From positions 1 through 32,903 of the forward strand of contig PDTD01000005.1 in the NCBI GenBank assembly GCA_002748755.1: a stretch of DNA of 32,903 nt, written 5' to 3'. Made by a program: the position numbers and the translations under genes. This stretch comes from Desulfobulbus propionicus (GTDB lineage Bacteria; Desulfobacterota; Desulfobulbia; Desulfobulbales; Desulfobulbaceae). Shown here one piece after another: positions 14,877 to 22,452 of this stretch. How positions within the stretch are numbered: position 1 is the stretch's first letter; every line of letters begins with the position of its first letter. Below the pieces are notes generated by a model. That model had not been told where the DNA came from and searched no databases. It saw only the letters and a list, made by a program, of their open reading frames with translations.

Positions 14877-16085
14877 ATGTCTTCAGAAACAATAACCCTC
14901 GCAGACCGTGTTCTGCAGATTGCTCCTTCACCAACGCTTGCGGTCAACGCCAAAGCCGAGGCGTTGAGAGCGGCAGGCGCGAACATCTTGAATTTTAGCG
15001 TGGGCGAAACGGATTTTCAGACCCCTGAGCACGTATGTCAGGCCGGCAAACAAGCCATTGACGAAGGGCATACCCGCTACACAGCGGTTCCTGGTATCCT
15101 GGAGTTGCGTACAGCAATCTGCGAAAAATTCAAAGCGGAGCACGGTTGGGTCTACGAACCTGAGCAGGTTCAGGTATGCTGCGGCGGCAAGCAAGGATTG
15201 TATACGGTTTTCCAGGCCATGCTCAATCCCGGTGATGAGGTCCTGATTCCTGCACCATACTGGGTTTCCTATCCCCCAATGGTCCAACTGGCGGGAGGTG
15301 TTCCAGTCATTGTACCGTTGGTTGAGAGCAATGATTTTGACCTCGATCCCGACGCCCTGGCTGGTTATATCACTTCTAAAACTCGGGCGATTATTCTAAA
15401 CAGTCCTTCAAATCCGACCGGCGCTGTTTTTTCTGGCAAAGCTCTCACGGCTGTGGCTGAGATAGCGCGCCAACATAATTTGCTGGTGGTGTCCGACGAC
15501 ATGTATGAAAGCCTAACTTTTCTTGATGGGAAATTGCCGCATATTCTTGACCTGGCACCTGAGCTCAAGGAGCAGATCTTGATTTTAAGGGGGGTTTCCA
15601 AATCCTTTTCCATGACCGGGTGGCGTATAGGGTACGCCGCAGGCGCGATGCATCTGATCAAGGCCATGAATAAAATCCAGAGCCAGTCCACTTCCAACCC
15701 TGCTGCACCGTCCCAGTATGCGGCCTTGGCTGCTTTGACCGGTCCCAAGGATTTTACCAAGATGGTGCGAGAGGCCTTTGTGCCGAGAAGACGCTATATC
15801 GTTGATGCCTTGCGCGGTATGGCTGGTGTCAGCTGCGTTGAGCCTGCAGGGGCGTTTTACGTGTTTCCTAATTTTTCTTACTATTACGGGAAGAAAATCG
15901 CCAATAGAGAAATTACCGGTTCCGTCTCTCTGGCTGATTATTTGCTTGATGAGGCCTTGGTCGCAACCGTGCCGGGGGCCGCCTTTGGGTCTGATGACTT
16001 TATTCGTTTTTCCTTTGCCACGTCCTTGGAGAATATTCGCGAAGGTATGCATAGAGTCAAAAAGGCCTTGGCAGAGTTACAATGA
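14877..16085 (+). CDS. Pyridoxal-phosphate aminotransferase, aspartate aminotransferase type (class I)
   Basis: Cytoplasmic enzyme that transfers amino groups, most likely between aspartate and 2-oxoglutarate. The 402-residue length is normal for the bacterial Ib subgroup. The PLP lysine is Lys242 in SKSFSMTGWRIGY. NSPSNPTGAV, the substrate-contact segment APYWVSYP, and the late arginine in DFIRFSFA are intact. The start is certain: AAAGGAG lies just before the ATG. The gene stands alone between two repeat copies and has an unusual leader. Other class I aminotransferase specificities cannot be ruled out from sequence alone. Confidence 0.93.
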   Translation: MSSETITLADRVLQIAPSPTLAVNAKAEALRAAGANILNFSVGETDFQTPEHVCQAGKQAIDEGHTRYTAVPGILELRTAICEKFKAEHGWVYEPEQVQVCCGGKQGLYTVFQAMLNPGDEVLIPAPYWVSYPPMVQLAGGVPVIVPLVESNDFDLDPDALAGYITSKTRAIILNSPSNPTGAVFSGKALTAVAEIARQHNLLVVSDDMYESLTFLDGKLPHILDLAPELKEQILILRGVSKSFSMTGWRIGYAAGAMHLIKAMNKIQSQSTSNPAAPSQYAALAALTGPKDFTKMVREAFVPRRRYIVDALRGMAGVSCVEPAGAFYVFPNFSYYYGKKIANREITGSVSLADYLLDEALVATVPGAAFGSDDFIRFSFATSLENIREGMHRVKKALAELQ

Positions 16086-16125
16086 AAGGATATGGTCCCG
16101 CCTATACGATTAGAGGAGACAGACC

Positions 16126-16339
16126 AGCCCGGATTGTTCATCAACTCAGGTGGTACCAGTTTCGGGAGTTTCTGGGCATCCATTTGAACGCCTTGGCATG
16201 TAGAGAGAAAGTATGGCAGCAGAGTGCAGGCGCTGTTCATGCGAAGCATGAGGGGAAGACTTTGTGTGCGAGGATTGGACAGCCCCGTGGAGCCCGGAGT
16301 AGCATGGCTTACTCATTGCTCATGAGAAATCCGGGTTAG
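16126..16339 (+). repeat. MITE-like intergenic repeat, copy 3
   Basis: About 214 bp between the aminotransferase and lysR genes. Left end CCCGGATTGTTCATCAACTC plus GGTGGTACCAGTTTCGGG, and right end CATGAGAAATCCGGGTTAG, are well preserved. The interior differs from the other copies and includes a small hairpin CATGC-GAA-GCATG near 16235. The lysR stop codon (complement of 16336-16338) lies in the last bases of the element. Confidence 0.75.
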
Positions 16340-17313
16340 TTGCTTTTTTGTTCGCTTTTATAGGTCGCCAAAAGAGATTGTAGTTTTGAGGGGAGGGAAA
16401 GACATTCTTTACCATTGAAATTCTGGGCAACAACCTCGCAAAAGTGGAGAAATTCAGCCATGAGTTTGGTGATGATTTTATCCTTGTGCTGAATGATGCG
16501 TAATTGGCGGCGCATATCAATGCCTTCGATGGGGAGAATATTCAACCAACCATATTCGGTTTCCTTGCAGACAGTAAGCATGGACAGACAGGCTGCACCA
16601 GTGCCCGATTCCACGGCTTTTTTTATAGCTTCCGTGTGACCGGTTTTGGTCATGACCTTGAGCATTGCAGCATGTCTTCCCAGCTTTTTGGTAAATATTT
16701 CAGCGGTGCCTGATCCTTCTTCTCGCATGACCCAGTTGGTTTCTTTGAGGTCGTCTGGAATTTTGAAGCTTTCCCTGTTTGCGAGTTGATGACTTGGATT
16801 CACTATAATTCCCAGTTCATCTTCAAACCAATTGGTAGCGACCAGTGCATCGACATTGATTTCACCTTCAACAAAACCCAGGTCAGCCTCACCCCTGGCA
16901 ACGAGTTTCTCTGCGGCCATGGTGTTAACCACCAGCATGTTGATATGGGCTTCAGGGTGCAGGCGCATGAATGCGCCTATGAGGTAGGGGAGAACGTAGT
17001 TGCCTATGGTTGAGCTGGCCACTATTTCCAGGACTCCGGCTACGGAGTCGCTCTGCTCCGTGAGCATGGTTTCTACATTGGCGACTTGATAGAGGATATT
17101 TTTAGCCAGCGGCAGGAGGTAACGACCGCGATCATTCAGTAACAGGCTTCGGCCATGTCGGTCAAACAGCGGACCGCCCAACTGGTTTTCCAGTTCGCCA
17201 AGAGCCATGCTCACCGCAGATTGGGTAAGGAAGAGTTTTTTACTGGCTCGGGTTACCTGCTGCGTTTCGGCAACCGCGATAAATATCTCAAGTTGTCTGA
17301 AGGTGATTGCCAT
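16336..17313 (-). CDS. LysR-type transcriptional regulator
   Basis: A 325-residue LysR-type activator or repressor. The winged helix-turn-helix occupies residues 1-60 (FRQLEIFIAVAETQQVTRAS, then LTQSAVSMALGELE). The co-inducer-binding domain covers about 90-300, with the segment MREEGSGT near the expected effector pocket. The C-terminus is extended by about 25 polar residues. The gene is divergent from the complex I operon, with 250 bases between the starts, the usual layout when a LysR protein controls its neighbour. It may therefore regulate nuo or itself, but the effector is unknown. The ribosome binding site is weak. Its stop codon is in the right edge of repeat copy 3. Confidence 0.92.
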   Translation of the reverse strand: MAITFRQLEIFIAVAETQQVTRASKKLFLTQSAVSMALGELENQLGGPLFDRHGRSLLLNDRGRYLLPLAKNILYQVANVETMLTEQSDSVAGVLEIVASSTIGNYVLPYLIGAFMRLHPEAHINMLVVNTMAAEKLVARGEADLGFVEGEINVDALVATNWFEDELGIIVNPSHQLANRESFKIPDDLKETNWVMREEGSGTAEIFTKKLGRHAAMLKVMTKTGHTEAIKKAVESGTGAACLSMLTVCKETEYGWLNILPIEGIDMRRQLRIIQHKDKIITKLMAEFLHFCEVVAQNFNGKECLSLPSKLQSLLATYKSEQKSN

Positions 17314-17325
17314 TATGAAAACCCG

Positions 17326-17340
17326 CTATCAATGCGATAG
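17326..17340. promoter_or_regulatory. Candidate LysR operator
   Basis: CTATC-AATGC-GATAG is a perfect 5-bp dyad 13 bases upstream of the lysR start. It fits the ATC-N-GAT and T-N11-A form of LysR-type binding sites, so it could serve autoregulation. Confidence 0.4.
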
Positions 17341-17468
17341 AACGTATGTATGATTGGAATTGAACCAGGGCCCACCCTACCACTTTGCTGGAATTGGTCA
17401 ATGATTTTTCCTCATACCATGTCGATATTTTGGCGTTACAAAGAGGTACTAACTTAAGCGGAATTGGG

Positions 17469-17497
17469 TTGACAATCTCCGAAAATAGCTGTAAGAA
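17469..17497 (+). promoter_or_regulatory. Candidate promoter of the nuo operon
   Basis: A perfect -35 TTGACA and a weak -10 TAAGAA with a 17-base spacer. Transcription would start near 17504, about 60 bases before nuoA. A weak -10 with a strong -35 would suit an activated promoter. Confidence 0.5.
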
Positions 17498-17563
17498 CTC
17501 CATCTGTGCTGATGAAAAATATCAGTTTGGCTGATGCAATTGAACGCCTTGGGAGAGGAGCAT

Positions 17564-17971
17564 ATGGATCAGGCAGTACTCACTAACATTGTATATGTGA
17601 CTATTTTTTTGATGGGAGCGCTGGCTTTCGGCATTGGGCCGATTGTCATTGTTAAACTGTTCAGTCCATCGTCACATACACGCCAGACGGCAGGCAGAAC
17701 TGATCAGTTTATCGAGTGCGGTATGGAACCTATCGGCAGCGCTTGGATCAGGTTCGGTATCATTTATTACATGTACGCTTTAATCTTTCTCGCCTTTGAT
17801 GTTGATGTACTGTTTCTTTTTCCGGTGGCAGTGGCCTATAATAGCCCCGAATTCAATTACAGGGATTTGGTCGAGGTTGTTCTTTTTGTAGGTATTTTAT
17901 CACTGGCCGTAGTATATGCTTGGTTAAAGGGGGTATTCGAGTGGAATCTGAAAACATACCATCATCAATAG
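17564..17971 (+). CDS. nuoA: Complex I subunit NuoA
   Basis: Membrane subunit near the quinone channel of complex I. 135 residues with three transmembrane helices and the conserved cytoplasmic loop [16 protein letters not shown], whose cysteine and acidic residues mark the TMH1-2 loop. The acidic run [10 protein letters not shown] in the second helix is intact. The start is the ATG at 17564, because GAGGAG lies five bases before it; an in-frame ATG at 17534 has no ribosome binding site. First gene of the operon; its 3' end overlaps nuoB by 31 bases. Confidence 0.93.
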   Translation: MDQAVLTNIVYVTIFLMGALAFGIGPIVIVKLFSPSSHTRQTAGRTDQFIECGMEPIGSAWIRFGIIYYMYALIFLAFDVDVLFLFPVAVAYNSPEFNYRDLVEVVLFVGILSLAVVYAWLKGVFEWNLKTYHHQ

Positions 17972-18429
17972 TGCAGTTTGCGCAGTTAGATAAGCTCCTG
18001 GCCTTAGGGCGGGCTAATTCACTGTGGCCCATGACCTTTGGGTTGGCCTGCTGCGCCATTGAAATGATGTGCACAGGCGGGTCCAGGTATGATATTTCCC
18101 GCTTTGGAGCAGAGGTATTTCGCCCTTCACCCAGGCAAAGCGATGTCATGATCGTAGCAGGAACCATTAATAAAAAACTTGAACTGGCAGTAAAAACCCT
18201 CTACGACCAGATGCCGGAACCTAAATGGGTCATTGCAATGGGCAACTGCGCCATCTCTGGAGGACCTTTCAAAGTAAAGGAAAACTATAACGTGGTTGAA
18301 GGTGCAGACAAGCTTTTTCCCGTGGATGTCTATATCCCAGGATGCCCTCCCAGGCCGGAAGCTCTACTTGAAGGCATTATGACACTGGAAGAAAAAATTA
18401 CCGGTACTCGTCGCTGGCCCAGAGTTTAA
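17941..18429 (+). CDS. nuoB: Complex I subunit NuoB (cluster N2)
   Basis: Cytoplasmic subunit that carries the terminal [4Fe-4S] cluster N2 and passes electrons to quinone. 162 residues. The four ligands are present: Cys37-Cys38 in LACCAIEMM, Cys103 in GNCAISGG and Cys135 in PGCPPRPE. The last spacing is three residues longer than in E. coli, through the insertion PFKVKENYN, as in some other bacterial and F420-type complexes. I chose the GTG at 17941, inside the end of nuoA, because AAGGGGG lies seven bases before it; a TTG at 17920 is less likely. Confidence 0.94.
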   Translation: MESENIPSSIVQFAQLDKLLALGRANSLWPMTFGLACCAIEMMCTGGSRYDISRFGAEVFRPSPRQSDVMIVAGTINKKLELAVKTLYDQMPEPKWVIAMGNCAISGGPFKVKENYNVVEGADKLFPVDVYIPGCPPRPEALLEGIMTLEEKITGTRRWPRV

Positions 18430-18450
18430 ACGTCCAACTAGGATTTTTTC

Positions 18451-18972
18451 ATGAATGTGACAGAAAGCGTGAAAACCGCTATCGAGAAGGTTGTGCCCTT
18501 TGCGGAGACGGTCATCCCCCCACCATCCGTAGGTGTAGGAGAGGCGAAAAAGTCTGATCAGGTTATACACACGGTCGGAGCGAAGGTCGTCGATTTTTCA
18601 AAGACAGGCTGTTGTCTCGACGTCCTCTGCACGGCGGAGCAGATTGTCCAGGTCGCCAAAATTCTGGACAGTGCGCAACTGTTTATTGAATCCATTTCCG
18701 GGGTGGATTGGATAGAGGAGGAGCAGCTTGAAGTTGTCTATACCTTCAGTCATTTTCAAGAACCGGATTACAGGGTGATGGTCAGGGTACGTGTTCCCCG
18801 TGTGGAACCGTGTATTCCAACAATTTCAGCAATCTGTCCAGGTGCTGACTGGCATGAGCGGGAGACGTTTGATTTTTACGGGATTACGTTCAGCGGGCAT
18901 CCGAACCTGACCCGAATACTTCTTCCTGAAGATGCAGACTTTTATCCTCTGCGTAAGGATTACATGCCATGA
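18451..18972 (+). CDS. nuoC: Complex I subunit NuoC
   Basis: The 30-kDa peripheral-arm subunit that packs against NuoD. 173 residues, here a separate protein, not fused to NuoD. The conserved C-terminal half includes GVDWIEEEQLEVVYTF and the family signature ADWHERETFDFYGITFSGHP, followed by RILLPEDADFYPLRKDY. The first 45 residues are variable. AGGA lies nine bases before the ATG. The stop overlaps the nuoD start (ATGA), suggesting translational coupling. Confidence 0.94.
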   Translation: MNVTESVKTAIEKVVPFAETVIPPPSVGVGEAKKSDQVIHTVGAKVVDFSKTGCCLDVLCTAEQIVQVAKILDSAQLFIESISGVDWIEEEQLEVVYTFSHFQEPDYRVMVRVRVPRVEPCIPTISAICPGADWHERETFDFYGITFSGHPNLTRILLPEDADFYPLRKDYMP

Positions 18973-20090
18973 CATTACCCACTCGTGTACGCAGCGATGA
19001 GACCTTTGTCCTGAACCTGGGGCCGCAGCATCCCGCAACCCATGGGGTCCTGCGTGTCAAGCTGACCATGGACGGTGAATACATAGTCAAGGCCGAGCCG
19101 GTACTTGGCTATATTCACAGGATGCATGAGAAGCTTGCTGAAGCCGGCACCTATTCCCAGTTTATGCCAAATACGGCCCGGATGGATTACCTCCATGCGT
19201 TGGCCTTCAACCACGGCTATGCCTTGGTTGTAGAGAAGGCCGCAGGCATCGAAGTACCGGAACGCGCTGAGTATATCAGGGTGATCACCGTTGAATTAAA
19301 CCGCATCGCCAGCCACCTACTCTGGTGGGCAGCTTTTCTCCTTGATTTGGGGGGATTTACCCCCTTGCTGTACGCATTTGATGACCGTGAAAAGATTATT
19401 GACCTGCTGGAACGTATAACCGGCTCGAGGTTGACCTACTGTTATATGCGTTTTGGCGGTGTCTGCAATGATATAGATGATGAGTTCATTGACGGCACCC
19501 GCGATTTTATACAGCGTATGCGCAGTCGTCTCCCCCGCATGTATCATGATCTGGTCACCAAGAACATCATTCTGATACACCGGATAAAGGACATCGGCAT
19601 ACTCTCTGCAGAACAATGTAGAAAATATGGGGTGACTGGTCCCGTGGCGCGGGGCTCGGGTCTCAAGTATGATGTCCGTAAAAATATGGCTTACTCTGTC
19701 TATTCGGAGTTTGATTTTGATGTACCGGTCTATTCTGAATGCGATTCCATGGCTAGATACATGGTGCGCATGGATGAGATTGAACAGTCATTACGGATTA
19801 TCGAACAGGCCCTGGACAAGATGCCTGCAGGGCCGGTGATGGCGAAGAAGGTCCCTAAAAGCCTCAAACCACCGCAGGGGTATCATTATTCGGCCGTTGA
19901 GACCGCGCGAGGCTCCTTGGGGCATATGCTGGTCTGCAATGGGGACAAAAATCCATATAAACTCAAGCTGCGCTCCCCCACCTTCAGTAACCTGAGCGTG
20001 TTCAGTGAGGTCGCGGAAGGAATGCTGCTTGCCGACGCCTTGGCCTTTATGGGCAGTTTGGATTTGGTCATTCCCGAGATCGATCGATAA
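18969..20090 (+). CDS. nuoD: Complex I subunit NuoD (49-kDa, quinone site)
   Basis: Peripheral-arm subunit that forms the quinone-binding site together with NuoB. 373 residues, close to the shorter members of the family. The quinone-site loop GPQHPATHG has both histidines (21 and 25). The tyrosine of EAGTYSQFMPNTARMDY, ELNRIASHLLWW and the C-terminal FMGSLDLVIPEIDR are all conserved. No [NiFe]-hydrogenase cysteine pairs are present, so this is a true complex I and not a membrane hydrogenase. It overlaps nuoC by four bases and is followed by nuoH after 20. Confidence 0.96.
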   Translation: MTLPTRVRSDETFVLNLGPQHPATHGVLRVKLTMDGEYIVKAEPVLGYIHRMHEKLAEAGTYSQFMPNTARMDYLHALAFNHGYALVVEKAAGIEVPERAEYIRVITVELNRIASHLLWWAAFLLDLGGFTPLLYAFDDREKIIDLLERITGSRLTYCYMRFGGVCNDIDDEFIDGTRDFIQRMRSRLPRMYHDLVTKNIILIHRIKDIGILSAEQCRKYGVTGPVARGSGLKYDVRKNMAYSVYSEFDFDVPVYSECDSMARYMVRMDEIEQSLRIIEQALDKMPAGPVMAKKVPKSLKPPQGYHYSAVETARGSLGHMLVCNGDKNPYKLKLRSPTFSNLSVFSEVAEGMLLADALAFMGSLDLVIPEIDR

Positions 20091-20110
20091 GTAAGCAAGA
20101 AGAGCTACCT

Positions 20111-21103
20111 ATGGAAACAAGTGTTTGGCGTCCGATTTTGTATCTTATCGGCATCATGGCCTTTGCCGGCGTGAATGCTGCATATCTTGGCTGGTGTGAA
20201 CGGAAAGGGGCTGGCCGGATTCAACGGAGGACCGGTCCCATGGAGGTTGGGATTGAAGGACTACTTCAGCCGCTGGCAGATGGTCTCAAGCTGATGACTA
20301 AACAGCTTCTGGTGCCGTCCGGGGCTGATGGGGTTGTTTTTCGTATCGCCCCCATCCTGGCCATGATTCCAGCCATAACTTCCATGGTTGTCATCCCTTT
20401 TTCCGGGAATATTCAGGCCCGGGCCATGGAACTTTCCGTTCTCCTGCTTTTTGCTTTGGCCTCTATAGCCATGATGGCAATCCTGCTCGGCGGTTGGGCT
20501 TCTGGGAATAAATTCGCCATCATCTCTGCCGCCCGCGGAGTCTCGCAGAGCTTGGCGTACGAGATCCCGATGCTCTTGACCGTGCTCTGTATCGTGATGA
20601 TTTCAGGTTCCATGAATCTACGGGACATTGCCCTGGACCAACAGGGTGGATTCTGGCATTGGAACATTTTTCGTTTTGAAAATTTTCATTTCATCTACAT
20701 GTGGATAGCCTTTCTTATCTTTTTTATCTGTTCCATAGCTGAAACCAATCGAGCCCCCTTTGACATGGCCGAGGCTGAGAGCGAGCTGGTCGCTGGATTT
20801 ATGACCGAATACGGCTCCATGGGATTTGGCCTGTTCATGATGGGCGAATATCTTAATATCGTGGTCGGTGCCTGCCTGACAGCCGTTTTATTTCTGGGTG
20901 GATGGGACTGCCCTTTTGGATTGACTCCTGGCGTCTGGTGGTTTCTGGTCAAGATCTATCTCCTTATCTTTACCTTTATATGGATACGCTGGACATTTCC
21001 GAGAACCCAGATCTATAAGCTTCTCAACCTATCCTGGAAAATCCTCATTCCCTTTTCTCTCGCCAATGTGCTGGTAACAGCCATCTTTATCAAGGTGTTT
21101 TGA
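20111..21103 (+). CDS. nuoH: Complex I subunit NuoH
   Basis: Membrane subunit that links the quinone cavity to the proton-pumping arm. 330 residues with eight predicted helices. Conserved cytoplasmic loops are present: RRTGPMEVGIEGLLQPLADG (quinone-entry region) and RAPFDMAEAESELVAGFMTE with its acidic cluster. The C-terminal WIRWTFPRTQ is typical. AGAAGAGC lies upstream of the ATG. nuoI follows after two bases. Confidence 0.95.
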   Translation: METSVWRPILYLIGIMAFAGVNAAYLGWCERKGAGRIQRRTGPMEVGIEGLLQPLADGLKLMTKQLLVPSGADGVVFRIAPILAMIPAITSMVVIPFSGNIQARAMELSVLLLFALASIAMMAILLGGWASGNKFAIISAARGVSQSLAYEIPMLLTVLCIVMISGSMNLRDIALDQQGGFWHWNIFRFENFHFIYMWIAFLIFFICSIAETNRAPFDMAEAESELVAGFMTEYGSMGFGLFMMGEYLNIVVGACLTAVLFLGGWDCPFGLTPGVWWFLVKIYLLIFTFIWIRWTFPRTQIYKLLNLSWKILIPFSLANVLVTAIFIKVF

Positions 21104-21105
21104 TT

Positions 21106-21546
21106 ATGAGTGGTTATTGGAGCGATATTCTGGTCGGCAGTAAAAGTCTGGTTACTGGGCTAATGATTACGGCCCGCGAGTTTTTCAAGCCTGTGGTGAC
21201 GGAGCAGTACCCCTATGACGTACCGGAGATGACACCGCTTTACAGAGGGCATATTGAACTCATAGGCAATGAAGAAACGGGCGAACCCAACTGTGTTGTC
21301 TGCATGGCCTGCCAACGGGCCTGTCCTTCGGGCTGCATCAGTATGGCTGGAGCAAAGAAGGAGGGGGCCAAGAAGAAGTCACTTACCCGTTATCAGCTCG
21401 ATTTCACCAAGTGCAGCCTCTGTGGATCATGTGTGGAAAGTTGCAAATTCAACGCCCTGCGTTTCTCCAAGGAGTACAATCTCTGTAGCTTCAACAAAGA
21501 CGATTTTGTCATTGATTTGGTCAAACGACTGGAGGATCAGAACTGA
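21106..21546 (+). CDS. nuoI: Complex I subunit NuoI (two [4Fe-4S] clusters)
   Basis: Peripheral-arm ferredoxin-like subunit with clusters N6a and N6b. 146 residues. Two binding motifs are complete: CVVCMACQRACP and CSLCGSCVESCKFNAL. They are separated by a basic insert (AKKEGAKKKSLTRY). The N-terminal 40 residues are the usual membrane-associated helix. I chose the ATG at 21106; a TTG at 21100 that overlaps nuoH would add two residues. In a complex without NuoEFG, NuoI is a likely entry surface for electrons from ferredoxin or another donor. Confidence 0.94.
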   Translation: MSGYWSDILVGSKSLVTGLMITAREFFKPVVTEQYPYDVPEMTPLYRGHIELIGNEETGEPNCVVCMACQRACPSGCISMAGAKKEGAKKKSLTRYQLDFTKCSLCGSCVESCKFNALRFSKEYNLCSFNKDDFVIDLVKRLEDQN

Positions 21547-22106
21547 TGCAGCCGCTTGTCTGCCCTTCGGGCACTTTGCCGTCCCTGTTTTCTGCCGAGA
21601 CCTTTGCAGGCGTCATTTTCCTGTTGACCATTGCTTTGCTCTTGACCGGTGCTCTTATTGCCGTGGTTTCTAAGCGGCTTGTCCGAGCTGTTGCCGGTCT
21701 GGCGCTCTGCTTTACCGGGCTGGCCGGGATCTACTATTTTCTGCTCAGTCCCTTCCTCGCCATGATGCAAATGCTGATCTATGTCGGAGCAGTGTCCATC
21801 CTCATATCCTTCGGTATCATGATGGCCCCTCCCGAAGAGGCGATTGCGCTGGATAATAAGTATTACTCCAATCTGATCGGTCCCCTTGCCGGCAGTGTGG
21901 CCGCTTTGTTCTTTGCGGGTTTTTCCCTGCTCGCCCTCAACACGGAGTGGAAACCGCTTCCAGGAAGCAGCGGTGCCGACGGATCGATCAAGGCCGTGGG
22001 TATGACATTGTTGACCACACATTCCATGGTTTTTGAACTTATCTCCATAGTGTTGTTGCTTGCCATAATCGGAGCCCTGGTACTAGCCAGACGCGGGAGG
22101 AACTAA
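21546..22106 (+). CDS. nuoJ: Complex I subunit NuoJ
   Basis: Membrane subunit between NuoH/NuoA and the antiporter-like subunits. 186 residues with five predicted helices. The conserved third helix LIYVGAVSILISFGIMM holds the glycine-rich kink (the pi-bulge region that moves in turnover). The start codon overlaps the nuoI stop (TGATG). The loop after helix 4 (LNTEWKPLPGSSGADGS) is typical of the family. Confidence 0.93.
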   Translation: MQPLVCPSGTLPSLFSAETFAGVIFLLTIALLLTGALIAVVSKRLVRAVAGLALCFTGLAGIYYFLLSPFLAMMQMLIYVGAVSILISFGIMMAPPEEAIALDNKYYSNLIGPLAGSVAALFFAGFSLLALNTEWKPLPGSSGADGSIKAVGMTLLTTHSMVFELISIVLLLAIIGALVLARRGRN

Positions 22107-22110
22107 GTGT

Positions 22111-22437
22111 ATGCAGATCTTTACTTTATATAACTGCCTGTCAACCTACCTCCTTATTGGGGCCTTGCTGTTCTCTTTTGGCGTATACGGTATGATGGTG
22201 CACAGAACAGTGATTGGGATGTTGATCTCAGCAGAGTTCATCCTCGCTGCCGCCTCCACCAATTTCATGGCTTTCAGCCGGTTCCTCGCCCCAGAGCCTG
22301 CCATCGGGCAAATCTTTACTCTGTTTATTATGGCCATTGCAGCCGCTGAAGCCGCTATCGCCGTCAGTATTGTGATCGCTGTCTATCGAAATTATAAATC
22401 CATTGATGTCGAAGATCTCGGCGATCTACACGGTTAA
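22111..22437 (+). CDS. nuoK: Complex I subunit NuoK
   Basis: Small membrane subunit, 108 residues with three helices, homologous to MrpC of multisubunit antiporters. The two membrane glutamates that form part of the proton path are present: one in ISAEFILAA (helix 2) and one in AAAEAAIAV (helix 3). GGAGGAAC lies ten bases before the ATG. It follows nuoJ after four bases. Confidence 0.94.
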   Translation: MQIFTLYNCLSTYLLIGALLFSFGVYGMMVHRTVIGMLISAEFILAAASTNFMAFSRFLAPEPAIGQIFTLFIMAIAAAEAAIAVSIVIAVYRNYKSIDVEDLGDLHG

Positions 22438-22452
22438 TCGGAGAGACACACC

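Noticed and set aside
15938-16249. 103-codon minus-strand frame
   Set aside because: Covers the end of the aminotransferase gene and repeat copy 3; no independent support.
18969-20090. Possibility that NuoD is the large subunit of a membrane-bound [NiFe] hydrogenase
   Set aside because: The two CxxC nickel-binding pairs are absent, and the quinone-site loop GPQHPATHG of complex I is present together with NuoA and NuoJ.
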